Shown here one piece after another: positions 10,401 to 18,848 of a DNA stretch of 64,000 nucleotides. This DNA comes from an uncultured Bacteroides sp. (GTDB lineage: Bacteria; Bacteroidota; Bacteroidia; Cytophagales; Cyclobacteriaceae): positions 1-64,000 of the forward strand of contig CABHOV010000066.1 in the NCBI GenBank assembly GCA_902168185.1, read 5' to 3'. The notes beneath the pieces were generated by a model. That model saw nothing but the letters and a program-made list of their open reading frames with translations, did no database searches and had not been told where the DNA came from. The position numbers and the translations under genes were made by a program. Position 1 is the stretch's first letter; each line of letters begins with the position of its first letter.

Positions 10401-11517
10401 CAAGCTGCACATATCCTTTAAACACAGCAATCATCTGGTTGAATGACGTGGCCAGTTGTCCCATTTCATCTTGCGTTGAAATATCAAGCTTGAAATTTAT
10501 ATCGCCATTCATAACGCGTTCTGTGGCGTCTTTCATCTTACCAATTGACCCCGCAACTTCTTTTATGGTGATGAGCGAAATAACGAGGAGCGTAAGTACT
10601 ACGAGCAGGGCAAGTATACTATTTCGGATCAGCGATGATGTAATGGTTTTTAATTCCAGATTTATATTCTCCTGAATGGTGTCCAATATTTTTGTTTCAA
10701 TTGTATAGAGTGTATTCACGGAAGCATTTACATTCGCCAGCCATTCTTTGGAGTCTAATGCGGGCATCGTTGTAAATCCATGTGTAAAGGCAGAGTCTAT
10801 AGCGGACTGTGTCTGCATGACTGATGGGTTCGATGTATAGCTTGTTTGCACATATTGCAGAAGTGTGGGTGAAGCATACTTTTTAAACTTATATAGATTG
10901 ATATCAAACTTCCCTTTCACTGCCGCGAAATTGCCATAGCCATTTCCCTGAAAGCCTTGGCTATTTGTAGCGAGGAATACGTCATTCCTGATTTGCGACA
11001 AAAATTCTTTCGCGTACAATAAAAATTGCAGACACTCCAATTGTTTCTTTATGTCTATGTTTTCGGCAGCTTCACCGATATCATTTATAATGCTTAGTAA
11101 ACTGAGATTGATACTGTCCACATTATGCCCTGTCTTCGTGGATGCGTTGCTTCGGAGCTTTATGATTGCGGTAAGAGAATCAATATCCCTACCGTTGTTT
11201 TTAAAGCGATGATAGAATTCCTGTAGATCTGCGAGTGTCTTGCTGGTTTGTCCTTCTTGCTGTTGCCAAGCCTCTTTGTCATCAGGTGTATGGCTTGATG
11301 AAAAAATAATTGCCGCTGTGCGTTCATGTTGCAGCTGATGAATGAGGTCTCCAATTTTTGCAGTTGCCTGAAGATTCTGAGCGATTTGAATATTTGTTTT
11401 CCGTAACTCCAGTTGTGTTGTAATCGTCTTTTGCAGAAAGTATAAAACAATGGAAAAAGGAAGTACGATAAGGAGGATAAGTTTATTTCGAATAGAAAGA
11501 TTCTTTAAGAATTTCAT
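7486..11517 (-). CDS. NIT/HAMP/GAF hybrid histidine kinase with three receivers
   Basis: A 1343-residue membrane sensor. Order: TM1 (about 12-28); a periplasmic region (30-295) containing the nitrate/nitrite-sensing NIT-like signature LIHQLQHERTAAI; TM2 (about 299-318); HAMP (about 318-372); GAF (about 435-570); a long Glu-rich coiled coil (570-660); HisKA with His674 in LANMSHELRTPLNS; HATPase_c (about 770-900; GGTGLGLSIC); then receivers of about 960-1075, 1085-1200 and 1215-1343 (LDMKLPDVDG, IDLSMPDVS, MDVMMPEMDG). REC2 has DVSCF in place of the usual DG after the acceptor region, so it may be the least conventional. It heads the operon with cheR and the 626-residue kinase. The ligand (nitrate or another small molecule) is inferred only from the NIT similarity. 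Confidence 0.93.
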   Translation of the reverse strand: MKFLKNLSIRNKLILLIVLPFSIVLYFLQKTITTQLELRKTNIQIAQNLQATAKIGDLIHQLQHERTAAIIFSSSHTPDDKEAWQQQEGQTSKTLADLQEFYHRFKNNGRDIDSLTAIIKLRSNASTKTGHNVDSINLSLLSIINDIGEAAENIDIKKQLECLQFLLYAKEFLSQIRNDVFLATNSQGFQGNGYGNFAAVKGKFDINLYKFKKYASPTLLQYVQTSYTSNPSVMQTQSAIDSAFTHGFTTMPALDSKEWLANVNASVNTLYTIETKILDTIQENINLELKTITSSLIRNSILALLVVLTLLVISLITIKEVAGSIGKMKDATERVMNGDINFKLDISTQDEMGQLATSFNQMIAVFKGYVQLADAIGKGDYHAEITVRSDLDILGKALYNMKKNLRTLSEEKETRAWLLAGNHELNNVLREEKEIHILANDIIAQIANYLKAQVGAIYLLENGHLYLTGSYALQTTTDRESFALGQSLVGQAAQSNKYIVVEDVPEAYMKISSATSNLTPGNILVFPFVYIGKVKGVLEVGAVHPFTPLALEYLQMIGNNIAIAFNSSQSRVQLKALLEETQHQAEELESQQEELRQFNDELLEKLESIEKSEADLKAQQEELQESNALLEEKANLLENEKEQLEKAKSIVEEQALEFESVSKYKSEFLANMSHELRTPLNSILILTQLLLENKNDTLTEKELKYAHVIYNSGNELLTLINDILDLSKVEAGKMDLEIDKFSFGEIVSDLSMMFAQVAKNKSIEFKIDITPGYNKIIETDKQRLVQILRNLLSNAFKFTPTGGTVSLAIHPPLANVELRAIKRTTPDVVAFSVIDTGIGIQKDKQEIIFEAFRQVDSTDKRKYGGTGLGLSICRELSGLLQGEIHLESEEGKGSTFTLYLPLIHPESTEPSIATTASIEAKTKDTIPSASNLEKIYAAVEEETDDDRAILEENSRTVLIIEDDKEFAQVLLSFVRERHYKGIIAHRGITGLHYARQYKPDAILLDMKLPDVDGTEVLRQLKSDPSHRHIPIQIISGYSMKKEAMKLGAFDFVKKPVRKEDMQKVFDKLEDFANRKYKRLLVIENDPQGNQAMREMIGNGDVECIPAYSCDEAYRIMTDGTVDCVIIDLSMPDVSCFTFLEKVKANEQLNTIPVIVYAAQDLTEEENKRLTKLANTVVLKTAYSYERLLDETTLFLHRVEAHLPQEKQNIIRKLHRSDALLEGKTALIVDDDMRNIYSLTNVLEEEGLNCLTAENGREAITVLENNPNIDIILMDVMMPEMDGYEATTTIRKSGKYTRLPIIALTAKAMKGDREKCIAAGMSDYITKPVNTRQLLSLMRVWLYK

Positions 11518-12147
11518 TTGAACAATGTTATTACCAAATGCTTACAACTCCACCACCTTACGCTTCGTGCTTGGAAGGATCTCCCTGGTGGCCGGAGAAA
11601 AATAACTTACTAAACTATATCCTGATCCACGAGTGTATATGCACTTGGGGAACAACGGTTATTAAATCTAGTGATCTGTTGTTGAATAGTAAAGAGATAT
11701 TTTCTTCGTATAGCGATTTAATAAATGTGTAAGCAGGAAGTGCTATAGATGCGGATTTACTTTATGTGCACGAGATTGTAAATGTTTAAACACTAAACAA
11801 TGTGTCCAATAGCATTTCGGATTTCAGAAAACTCTATCCGCAAATTGCTATATCATTGCCAACATTCGATCACCACTCAACTTCATAAGTATATCATATT
11901 GAGGGCTGTGATATCAACCAGTCATCGCAACTGGATTGCGATTTATGAAAGGCGTCCTGATGCTGATTGGACACGGCACAAAAAGATACGAGCAAGTCTT
12001 CTACATCCAACAGGCATCAAGCTTCCGATAAATCCTCTCCTTCGATAATTTATCTCTTAAATGTAAGAGGATGACCAAAAAACAAGAAATAGTTTTTTGG
12101 GAAAAACTTAGATTTACAACGTTAACATACCCCTAACACCTATTCTA
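11518..12147 (+). other. 630-bp intergenic region between divergent kinase and methyltransferase genes
   Basis: This holds the promoter regions of the two divergent transcription units. Two short frames exist (11538-11732 and 11800-12048), but neither resembles a known protein or shows convincing coding bias. The one clear structure is a short inverted repeat at 12075-12100, listed separately. No tRNA or repeat unit is seen. Confidence 0.6.
12075..12100. promoter_or_regulatory. Perfect 9-bp inverted repeat upstream of methyltransferase
   Basis: Arms CCAAAAAAC (12075-12083) and GTTTTTTGG (12092-12100) are exactly complementary around the 8-base loop AAGAAATA. The element ends 47 bases before the methyltransferase ATG. 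It could be a dyad operator or a leader hairpin. The A/T tracts make a chance occurrence possible. Confidence 0.35.
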
Positions 12148-12966
12148 ATGATTAATTTTGTAATCTATGTCCTGAAGCGTTTTGCCTGGTTTAAAAGACT
12201 GAACGCTAAAATCACGTACGAGATCTTAGCCAAGTATATCCCTGCCAGCAATTGGCAATTCATGAACTACGGATATATTGCCACAAAAGAAGAAAGCAAA
12301 CTTTGCATCACACAAACTGAAGGAACACAGTTTTATCCTTTGTGTATGTACCACTACCTCGCCTCTATGGCCGAAATAAGAGGAAAGCATATACTTGAGG
12401 TGGGAAGTGGCAGAGGAGGCGGAGCCAAGCATGTAACCTCTTTTTTCAACCCTTCACTTTATATTGGTATGGATCTGGCGCAGAGTGCCGTTGATCTGGC
12501 AAGCAAACTTCACAACTCGCCTAATCTTAAATTTATTCAGGGAAGTGCCGAAAGTATACCATTGGCTGATAATTCTGTAGATGTAGTGCTCAACGTTGAG
12601 TCGAGTCACGCCTATGGATCGGTCGAGAAGTTTTTAGATGAAGTAAGGCGTGTGCTTAAGCCTGGAGGATATTTGCTATTGGTTGATTTCAGATCGAAAG
12701 AAAACATGGCCGTATTCAAGGAACAACTGCTTGCCTCAGGACTGGATTGTCTCGGTGAAGAAGATATCAGCGACAATGTTGTTCGTTCTATTGAAGCAGA
12801 GGATGAGAATAAGAAAAAGCATATCGAGTCGCTCGTTCCTCCACGCTGGCAAAAACTTTTTAATGAATTTGCAGGCGTTGTAGGATCTAAATTCCATTGC
12901 ACGCTAAAAGACAGATCACGTCTATATTATCGATTCGTTCTACAGAAATCAGCCATGGCTGCTTAG
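12148..12966 (+). CDS. Class I SAM-dependent methyltransferase
   Basis: A 272-residue protein with a complete Rossmann methyltransferase core: motif I ILEVGSGRGGGAKHV (82-96), acidic motif II YIGMDLA, a GSAESIPLADNSVDVVLNVE segment for motifs III/IV, and a RRVLKPGGYLLLVDFR post-motif. The layout and the long N-terminal helical lead (FYPLCMYHYLASMAEIRGKH) resemble the Methyltransf_11 type that O-methylates polyketide or lipid alcohols (phthiotriol or erythromycin-like enzymes). The substrate cannot be read from sequence. It is monocistronic: followed by a 15-bp-arm inverted repeat and then by an unrelated sensor-like gene. Confidence 0.85.
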   Translation: MINFVIYVLKRFAWFKRLNAKITYEILAKYIPASNWQFMNYGYIATKEESKLCITQTEGTQFYPLCMYHYLASMAEIRGKHILEVGSGRGGGAKHVTSFFNPSLYIGMDLAQSAVDLASKLHNSPNLKFIQGSAESIPLADNSVDVVLNVESSHAYGSVEKFLDEVRRVLKPGGYLLLVDFRSKENMAVFKEQLLASGLDCLGEEDISDNVVRSIEAEDENKKKHIESLVPPRWQKLFNEFAGVVGSKFHCTLKDRSRLYYRFVLQKSAMAA

Positions 12967-13285
12967 CCTGTTCATACTGCTATATATACTATATCTCTTC
13001 ATAAAGACTTTACGAAATTCACAGTTGTCTTTATGAAGAGACTTAGCCGTTAGCATTTAATCCCACATTCATTACTTCTTATCATCCTGACCGGTCTGTT
13101 GTTCTCATTTGACCTGTTAAAGCCATCTTCGGCAAGTAATTCCTGATAGCTAAGTGAAAATACGGAGTTGTTAATCTGTATTTAATCTATCACAACCTCA
13201 TGGATAACCCCGTGGGCTCGACTTTATTCTTCCTACCATCTTTGTGGGTATGTATATAGTGCCAAAGGCTTAATCCAATCACAGA
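12967..13285 (+). other. 319-bp intergenic region
   Basis: It contains the strong inverted repeat at 12994-13041 just after the methyltransferase stop. The sequence CATCTTTG near 13239-13246, about 40 bases before the next ATG, is a weak match to the Bacteroidota -7 element. No gene is seen. Confidence 0.6.
12994..13041. terminator. 15-bp perfect inverted repeat, probable terminator or dyad
   Basis: TCTCTTCATAAAGAC (12994-13008) is exactly the reverse complement of GTCTTTATGAAGAGA (13027-13041), with an 18-base loop. It lies 27 bases after the methyltransferase stop. No U-tract follows on either strand, so it is not a textbook intrinsic terminator. A transcript-stabilising stem or a binding site is equally possible. 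Confidence 0.45.
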
Positions 13286-15028
13286 ATGAAAGAGTTTATC
13301 AGGAAGAACACAATAGTAGTGGCCGTTACGCTGGTAGCAGTTTTACTAATCGTAAATGCACTGTCTATTTACAGGAACAGGGATACAATCGTCTTGAACA
13401 ATGCGATTCGAAAGAGTTCGGAATCTATAAGCGGGCAGACCAATGACCTTGTTACCTACATCTTGCATAATATCGACTTGGGTATTCGCGCATATGGTGT
13501 TACCAAAAGAGTAGAATTGATGGGGCCATTCCAAGGTGCCATAAACAATACAGACTCACTGTTTGAACATTTGGAAGCCGACCTGACAGCACAGTCATAC
13601 GATATAACAGATCTGAAAGAGCTTCATAAGAGCTTTAAGGAGTACGGCATTTTTTGCACAGGGATGGCTGAGATGGTGAGAATCGATAGTATGGAAGGAT
13701 TCAATGCGATGCTTGCAAAAGATGAAGGACTCAAAGTGTGGCAGCATTGGTATGCGGTGGGAACAAAAATCATTGACTACGAGAATTCGCTGAACGTGGA
13801 AGCGGAGGCAAGCTATAAGGCTGCCATGGATAACAATTTATACCTGCAGTTTTTTATTCTGTTGATTGGCCTGCCCACATTAGTGTTTATCATAGTGAAA
13901 TTAAGGAATGATGGCAAGGAGCGACTTACGCTGTTGTTTGATCTCGAAAAGAATAACCGTCAATATGTATTTAACCCTGGAGCCGCTGTCGAATTTCATA
14001 GACCGGAAGAAGTAATCGAACACTCCATTCGCAATTTTCAAAACGCAAGTCAATTCATTGAAAGTATATCGCAGGGTAAATATGATGCTACATGGGCAGA
14101 GCTAAACGAAACGAATCAAAGTCTCAATGAGACAAACCTTGCTGGAAGACTTACAAAAATGCGTGAGCAACTCAAGCAACTAAAGAAGGATGAAGAGAAG
14201 CGGTTATGGAGCAATGAAGGCTTGACGAAATTTACTGAGATTGTAAGAAATCATCAGCAAAACTTATCGAATCTCTCCGGGGAGATTATTATATACCTGA
14301 CCAAGTATATGGGAGCACAGCAGGGTGGATTATTTGTGTTGAATGATGCTAATGGAACTGAATATCTTGAACTGATGGCATGTTATGCGTACGACCGTAA
14401 GAAATATATAGAGCGTAAAATTGACATTGGCGTTGGTTTGATTGGACAAGCTTTTCTGGAAGGTGAAACAACAATGCTTACGAAAGTGCCGAAGGGATAT
14501 GCCTATATTAGTTCGGGGATGGGTGAAACCATTCCGGGTTGTGTTCTGATCGTGCCGTTGAAATACAATGGTAAAATTGAAGCGATCATTGAGCTTATTG
14601 GATTGAATAAATTTGAAGCGCATGAGGTATCATTTCTTGAAAAAGCAGGGGAGTTTGTTGCTGCAGCTTTGCAGAGTGTAAGAACTACCGACAGAATGCA
14701 CCATCTTTTAACGGACTCTCAACGGCAAGCTGAAATCATGCGTGCTGCCGAAGAAGAGATGCGTCAAAACATGGAAGAACTTTCATCGACACAAGAAGAA
14801 ATCCAACGCAGAGAAATAGAGTCCGGAGAACGGATCAAACAATTGGAAGAAGAACAAAAGGCTCTTTACCTGAAACTACAGCAGGAAGAAAAACTTAATA
14901 AGGAGAATCAAATAAGCAATTCTGCTTTAGCCAGCGCGCTAAAAAAATTACAGGAACGTGAAGCTATCTTAACCGAGCAACTGGAGCGTTTACAGAAGGA
15001 TGCAAGTTTGCCTGGATACAATGAATAA
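13286..15028 (+). CDS. Membrane-bound GAF-domain sensor-like protein without kinase domain
   Basis: A 580-residue protein: TM1 (about 9-27), an extracytoplasmic helical region of about 160 residues, TM2 (about 190-205), a helical linker, a GAF domain (about 320-465) and a C-terminal Glu/Gln-rich coiled coil to the end. The GAF segment is paralogous to that of the 1343-residue kinase: both carry a GxxLxGQA helix, a KVPxxYxxISS-like stretch, a PGxxLxxP core and a G(K)xxxxxE(V/L) strand, followed by the same kind of QQAE/QEEL coiled coil. There is no HisKA, ATPase, GGDEF or receiver. It probably transmits a signal through protein contact with a kinase such as the nearby hybrid kinases; this is inference. 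Start ATG at 13286. Confidence 0.85.
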   Translation: MKEFIRKNTIVVAVTLVAVLLIVNALSIYRNRDTIVLNNAIRKSSESISGQTNDLVTYILHNIDLGIRAYGVTKRVELMGPFQGAINNTDSLFEHLEADLTAQSYDITDLKELHKSFKEYGIFCTGMAEMVRIDSMEGFNAMLAKDEGLKVWQHWYAVGTKIIDYENSLNVEAEASYKAAMDNNLYLQFFILLIGLPTLVFIIVKLRNDGKERLTLLFDLEKNNRQYVFNPGAAVEFHRPEEVIEHSIRNFQNASQFIESISQGKYDATWAELNETNQSLNETNLAGRLTKMREQLKQLKKDEEKRLWSNEGLTKFTEIVRNHQQNLSNLSGEIIIYLTKYMGAQQGGLFVLNDANGTEYLELMACYAYDRKKYIERKIDIGVGLIGQAFLEGETTMLTKVPKGYAYISSGMGETIPGCVLIVPLKYNGKIEAIIELIGLNKFEAHEVSFLEKAGEFVAAALQSVRTTDRMHHLLTDSQRQAEIMRAAEEEMRQNMEELSSTQEEIQRREIESGERIKQLEEEQKALYLKLQQEEKLNKENQISNSALASALKKLQEREAILTEQLERLQKDASLPGYNE

Positions 15029-15270
15029 TTTCAATTTGTGATTCATACCCAGCAAGTATGGTGGTATAATTGTCCTGACTAAAGCGACACAAATGATCGC
15101 TTTCGAACAGTTTGGTTTCTATGAATGGGCACTTGCCTTTTAAACACATAGGGTAAGGAGCAAATTGATTCGGAAATGCAGCTTTTGGATCATGGCATTT
15201 GTTTCGTATAGGTTTATCGGGAACGTAAAGTTCCTGGTAAACTGAATTAAACAATTATACTTATACAGGT

Positions 15271-17634
15271 ATGCTGCGACACAACTTGCTTCTCATCTAT
15301 AGAAACTTTAAAAAGTTTAAAAGCACTTTCTTCATAAACCTGATTGGATTATCCACAGGTTTGGCTTGTACGCTGTTAATATACCTGTGGGTAAAGGATG
15401 AACTGAGCGTTGATAAATTTCTGGAGAAGGATAGTCAGTTATTCCAGGTGCAGGAGCACCGTGTAAAGTCGAATGGGATATGGACATCTCCCACAACGTC
15501 TGGGCCACTCGCAGAAACCTTGGCCAGCGAAATGCCGGAAGTAGAATACTCGGCTTCTGTTACCCGACCCGATAGAATAACGCTTTCGGTTGATGATACT
15601 AATCTCAAAACCTTGGGACGATCTGCCGGGAAAAATTATTTCAAAATTTTCTCATATACACTAATCGATGGAAACCGTGATAACGTATTGACGGATAAGA
15701 ATTCCATTGTGATATCAGATGCATTGGCTATCCGGTTATTTAATACTACCGAGAATCTTATTGGCAAAACGATTGAACTTGATAATGAGTCAAAATTATT
15801 TGTTACGGGTATATTTAAGAAAATGCCGCTCAATGCATCCGATCAATTCGATTTTGTTCTTTCGTTTGAAAAATTTAAAGAAGGAAGAAATTTTCTTGAG
15901 ACCTGGAACAGCACATCAGTACTTACCTATATATTGCTAAAGCAAGGTACGGATGTAACGGCTTTCGATCAAAAGATAAAGGACCTGGTAAAAGTAAAAA
16001 CGGATAACAACGTAACACACCGTACACTATTTACGAAGCAATATTCTGAAAACTATCTCTACGGTAAATATGAGAATGGTGTACTGACAGGTGGCAGAAT
16101 CACATACGTAAAGCTATTCTCTATCATCGCTATATTTATACTGGTAATTGCGTGTATCAATTTTATGAACTTGTCTACAGCGAAAGCTTCGCGTAGAATT
16201 AAGGAAGTGGGTATAAAAAAAGCAGTAGGGGCAGCTCGTAAGACTTTGATCTATCAATACCTGGGAGAGTCGCTGTTGCTAAGCTTCCTGTCACTGTTAC
16301 TCGCCATCCTTATCGTAGATATAGCACTTCCACATTTTAATGTTATTACAGGTAAATATCTCGCTTTAAATTTTAATCCAGCTTTGATCCTTTCCTGTAT
16401 TGGTGTCTCCATTTTTACCGGCATTGCTGCCGGCAGTTACCCCGCTCTATATTTGTCAGGATTTAATCCCGCTACAGTTCTGAAAGGAAAAATGAATACT
16501 GCAATAGGGGAGTTGTGGGCACGGAAGGGATTAGTAGTTTTTCAATTTGCGCTATCGGTTATCTTTATCGTTTCGGTACTCGTGGTATATAAACAAATCG
16601 AGTATGTGCAATCTCAAAATCTCGGGTATAACAAAGATAACATTCTATATTTTCCGCGCGAAGGAAAGATCTGGCAAGAAGAAGCACTCGAGAGTTTTAT
16701 TGCAGGTATAGGTGCGATACCGGGTGTAGTGAGTTCATCCAGTATAAGCCATACGATGACAGGACATAACAGCGGTACCTATGGCGTTGTATGGGAAGGT
16801 AAAGCGGAGGATGATGCTACAGAATTTGAAGTCTTCACCGTTAATTATGATATGATGGAAACGCTGGGAATAGAAATGAGAGAAGGGCGTACGTTTTCAA
16901 AAGAATTTGGCGCGGATAGTTCGAAGATAATTTTCAATGAAGCAGCGATTGAATTTATGGGATTGAAAGACCCCATCGGAAAGACTGTAAAATTATGGGG
17001 TGACGAGATGCAGATCATCGGTGTTGCAAAAGATTTTCATTTTGAATCACTGCACGAAAAAGTGAAGCCCGTGTTTTTCAGGTTGGCGCCCGGTGATACT
17101 TACCTTGTTATGAGTAAACTTGCTGCAGGTGCTGAAGCGGAAACAATCGGAAGAATTAAAGACTACTACCAGAAAGTGAACCCTGGCTTTATATTCGAGT
17201 ATAAATTTTTGGATAATGAGTATCAGGCGCAATATGTAGCGGAACAACGTGTAGCTGTGCTTTCGCGGTACTTTGCTGGCCTCGCCATTCTTATATCATG
17301 TTTGGGATTGTTTGGTCTCGCTGCCTTTACCGCAGAAAGAAGGCTAAAAGAAATAGGCATCAGAAAAGTGTTGGGATCAAGTGAATTCGGTATAGTATAC
17401 TTACTCTCTGGCGACTTCACTAAAATGGTTGTTCTGGCAATTTGCATAGCCTGCCCGGCGAGTTATATACTTCTAAAAATGTGGCTGAGTGATTTTGCAT
17501 ACAAGATCGATCTCACTGCATGGTACTTTGTAGGCGCTGGTTTTATAGCCTTGCTCACAGCATGGATAACGGTAGGGGTACAGGCCATTAAAGCGGCCCG
17601 TGTTAATCCAGTGAAATGTCTTAAAGACGAGTAA
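15271..17634 (+). CDS. FtsX/MacB-type ABC transporter permease
   Basis: A 787-residue protein with the duplicated Bacteroidota permease layout: one N-terminal helix (about 20-42), a MacB_PCD-like periplasmic domain, an FtsX three-helix unit (about 285-430; RRIKEVGIKKAVGAARKTLI), a further helix and second periplasmic domain (about 430-650), then a second FtsX unit (about 670-787; RRLKEIGIRKVLGSSEF). Such permeases pair with a cytoplasmic ATPase and act mechanically on outer-membrane or periplasmic partners (lipoprotein or peptide export, antimicrobial peptide resistance). No ATPase or membrane-fusion gene is adjacent, so this is an orphan permease, which is common in this phylum. Preceded by a 242-bp gap without a clear promoter. 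Confidence 0.92.
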   Translation: MLRHNLLLIYRNFKKFKSTFFINLIGLSTGLACTLLIYLWVKDELSVDKFLEKDSQLFQVQEHRVKSNGIWTSPTTSGPLAETLASEMPEVEYSASVTRPDRITLSVDDTNLKTLGRSAGKNYFKIFSYTLIDGNRDNVLTDKNSIVISDALAIRLFNTTENLIGKTIELDNESKLFVTGIFKKMPLNASDQFDFVLSFEKFKEGRNFLETWNSTSVLTYILLKQGTDVTAFDQKIKDLVKVKTDNNVTHRTLFTKQYSENYLYGKYENGVLTGGRITYVKLFSIIAIFILVIACINFMNLSTAKASRRIKEVGIKKAVGAARKTLIYQYLGESLLLSFLSLLLAILIVDIALPHFNVITGKYLALNFNPALILSCIGVSIFTGIAAGSYPALYLSGFNPATVLKGKMNTAIGELWARKGLVVFQFALSVIFIVSVLVVYKQIEYVQSQNLGYNKDNILYFPREGKIWQEEALESFIAGIGAIPGVVSSSSISHTMTGHNSGTYGVVWEGKAEDDATEFEVFTVNYDMMETLGIEMREGRTFSKEFGADSSKIIFNEAAIEFMGLKDPIGKTVKLWGDEMQIIGVAKDFHFESLHEKVKPVFFRLAPGDTYLVMSKLAAGAEAETIGRIKDYYQKVNPGFIFEYKFLDNEYQAQYVAEQRVAVLSRYFAGLAILISCLGLFGLAAFTAERRLKEIGIRKVLGSSEFGIVYLLSGDFTKMVVLAICIACPASYILLKMWLSDFAYKIDLTAWYFVGAGFIALLTAWITVGVQAIKAARVNPVKCLKDE

Positions 17635-17802
17635 TTCAAAATTGCATTATAATACTGTTATCATCTTTTCCGGATGTATACAAAGGTTTCCACTTAAATA
17701 ATGAAATGGTAGTTTCTCTTTTTAATTTTTAGTTTTATATAGGCATATCTGATTAATCACAAGTGTATGCCTTTAGTATAATCTTAAAAGTTATAAACAA
17801 CC

Positions 17803-18843
17803 ATGGAATATAGACAACTGGGAGCATCAGGTTTACGAGTACCTGTATTAAGCTTTGGAACTGCTACCTTCGGAGGACACGGCGATTTTTTTAAAGCCTG
17901 GGGCGCTACGCAAGTAGAAGAGGCCAGGCATTTGATAAATCTTTGCCTCGATGCGGGAGTAAATATGTTTGATACTGCGAATGTATACTCTGCCGGTCTC
18001 TCGGAAGAGATCTTCGGAAAAGCTATTCTTGGACAGCGCGATAAAATATTGATTTCCACGAAAGCAACCTTCCCCACGGGGAAGGACGTGAATGACTATG
18101 GGTCTTCGCGTTATCACCTGATACGAGCTTGTGAAGAAAGCCTGAAGAGACTACAAACAGATTACATTGATATATACCACCTGCACGGTTTTGATGCTAA
18201 CACTCCCGTAGACGAGACACTTAGTGCCTTACATACCCTTGTGCAAAGTGGTAAGGTTCGTTATATAGCATGCTCCAATTTTTCGGGCTGGCATTTGATG
18301 AAGTCTCTCTCGGTTTCCGAACGGTATGGGTGGACAAAATATATAGCACACCAAGCGTATTACTCACTGGTGAACCGCGATTTCGAATGGGAACTTATGC
18401 CACTCGGTATTGATCAGAATGTTGGTACCATCGTGTGGAGCCCACTGGCCTCCGGGCGTTTAAGTGGTAAGTATAGACGCAACCAACCAATCCCTGCGGA
18501 TGCACGGATCGCTCAAGGTGGAAGTCCGGTTCCTGCGTTTGCTGTTTCAGACGATGTGTTTTATAAAATCATCGATGTACTCGATGAGTTATCGCAAGAA
18601 ACAGGGAAGAGTATAGCACAGATATCACTAAACTGGCTTTTGCAGCGACCAACGGTTTGCAACATCATTATCGGTGCGCGAAATGAAGAACAACTGAAAC
18701 AGAATCTCGGTGCGGTAGGATGGAATCTGACTACCGAACAAGTTAAGAAACTTGATGCTGCCAGCGAAGTGCCTGTAATATATCCATACTGGCACCAACG
18801 TCAATTCCCGATGTTGAATACTGCGCCAGTCTTGTATAAATAG
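17803..18843 (+). CDS. Aldo/keto reductase
   Basis: A 346-residue cytoplasmic NAD(P)H-dependent oxidoreductase with the (beta/alpha)8 AKR fold. The catalytic tetrad is visible: Asp and Tyr in MFDTANVYSAGLSE, Lys in ILISTKATF, and His in IDIYHLHGFD. The C-terminal NADP-binding segment CNIIIGARNEEQLKQN is also present. The sequence resembles the AKR11/12 (YajO/IolS-like) branch. Its natural carbonyl substrate is unknown. The ThuA-like gene begins five bases after its stop, so the two are probably translated from one message and may share a sugar-related role. Confidence 0.92.
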   Translation: MEYRQLGASGLRVPVLSFGTATFGGHGDFFKAWGATQVEEARHLINLCLDAGVNMFDTANVYSAGLSEEIFGKAILGQRDKILISTKATFPTGKDVNDYGSSRYHLIRACEESLKRLQTDYIDIYHLHGFDANTPVDETLSALHTLVQSGKVRYIACSNFSGWHLMKSLSVSERYGWTKYIAHQAYYSLVNRDFEWELMPLGIDQNVGTIVWSPLASGRLSGKYRRNQPIPADARIAQGGSPVPAFAVSDDVFYKIIDVLDELSQETGKSIAQISLNWLLQRPTVCNIIIGARNEEQLKQNLGAVGWNLTTEQVKKLDAASEVPVIYPYWHQRQFPMLNTAPVLYK

Positions 18844-18848
18844 TGAAG

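Noticed and set aside
11800-12048. 82-residue plus-strand frame in the 630-bp gap
   Set aside because: No known pattern, no start context and no neighbour support.
14964-15254. 96-residue minus-strand frame with several Cys in the gap after the GAF protein gene
   Set aside because: It starts at TTG, overlaps the end of the GAF protein gene and has no recognised pattern.
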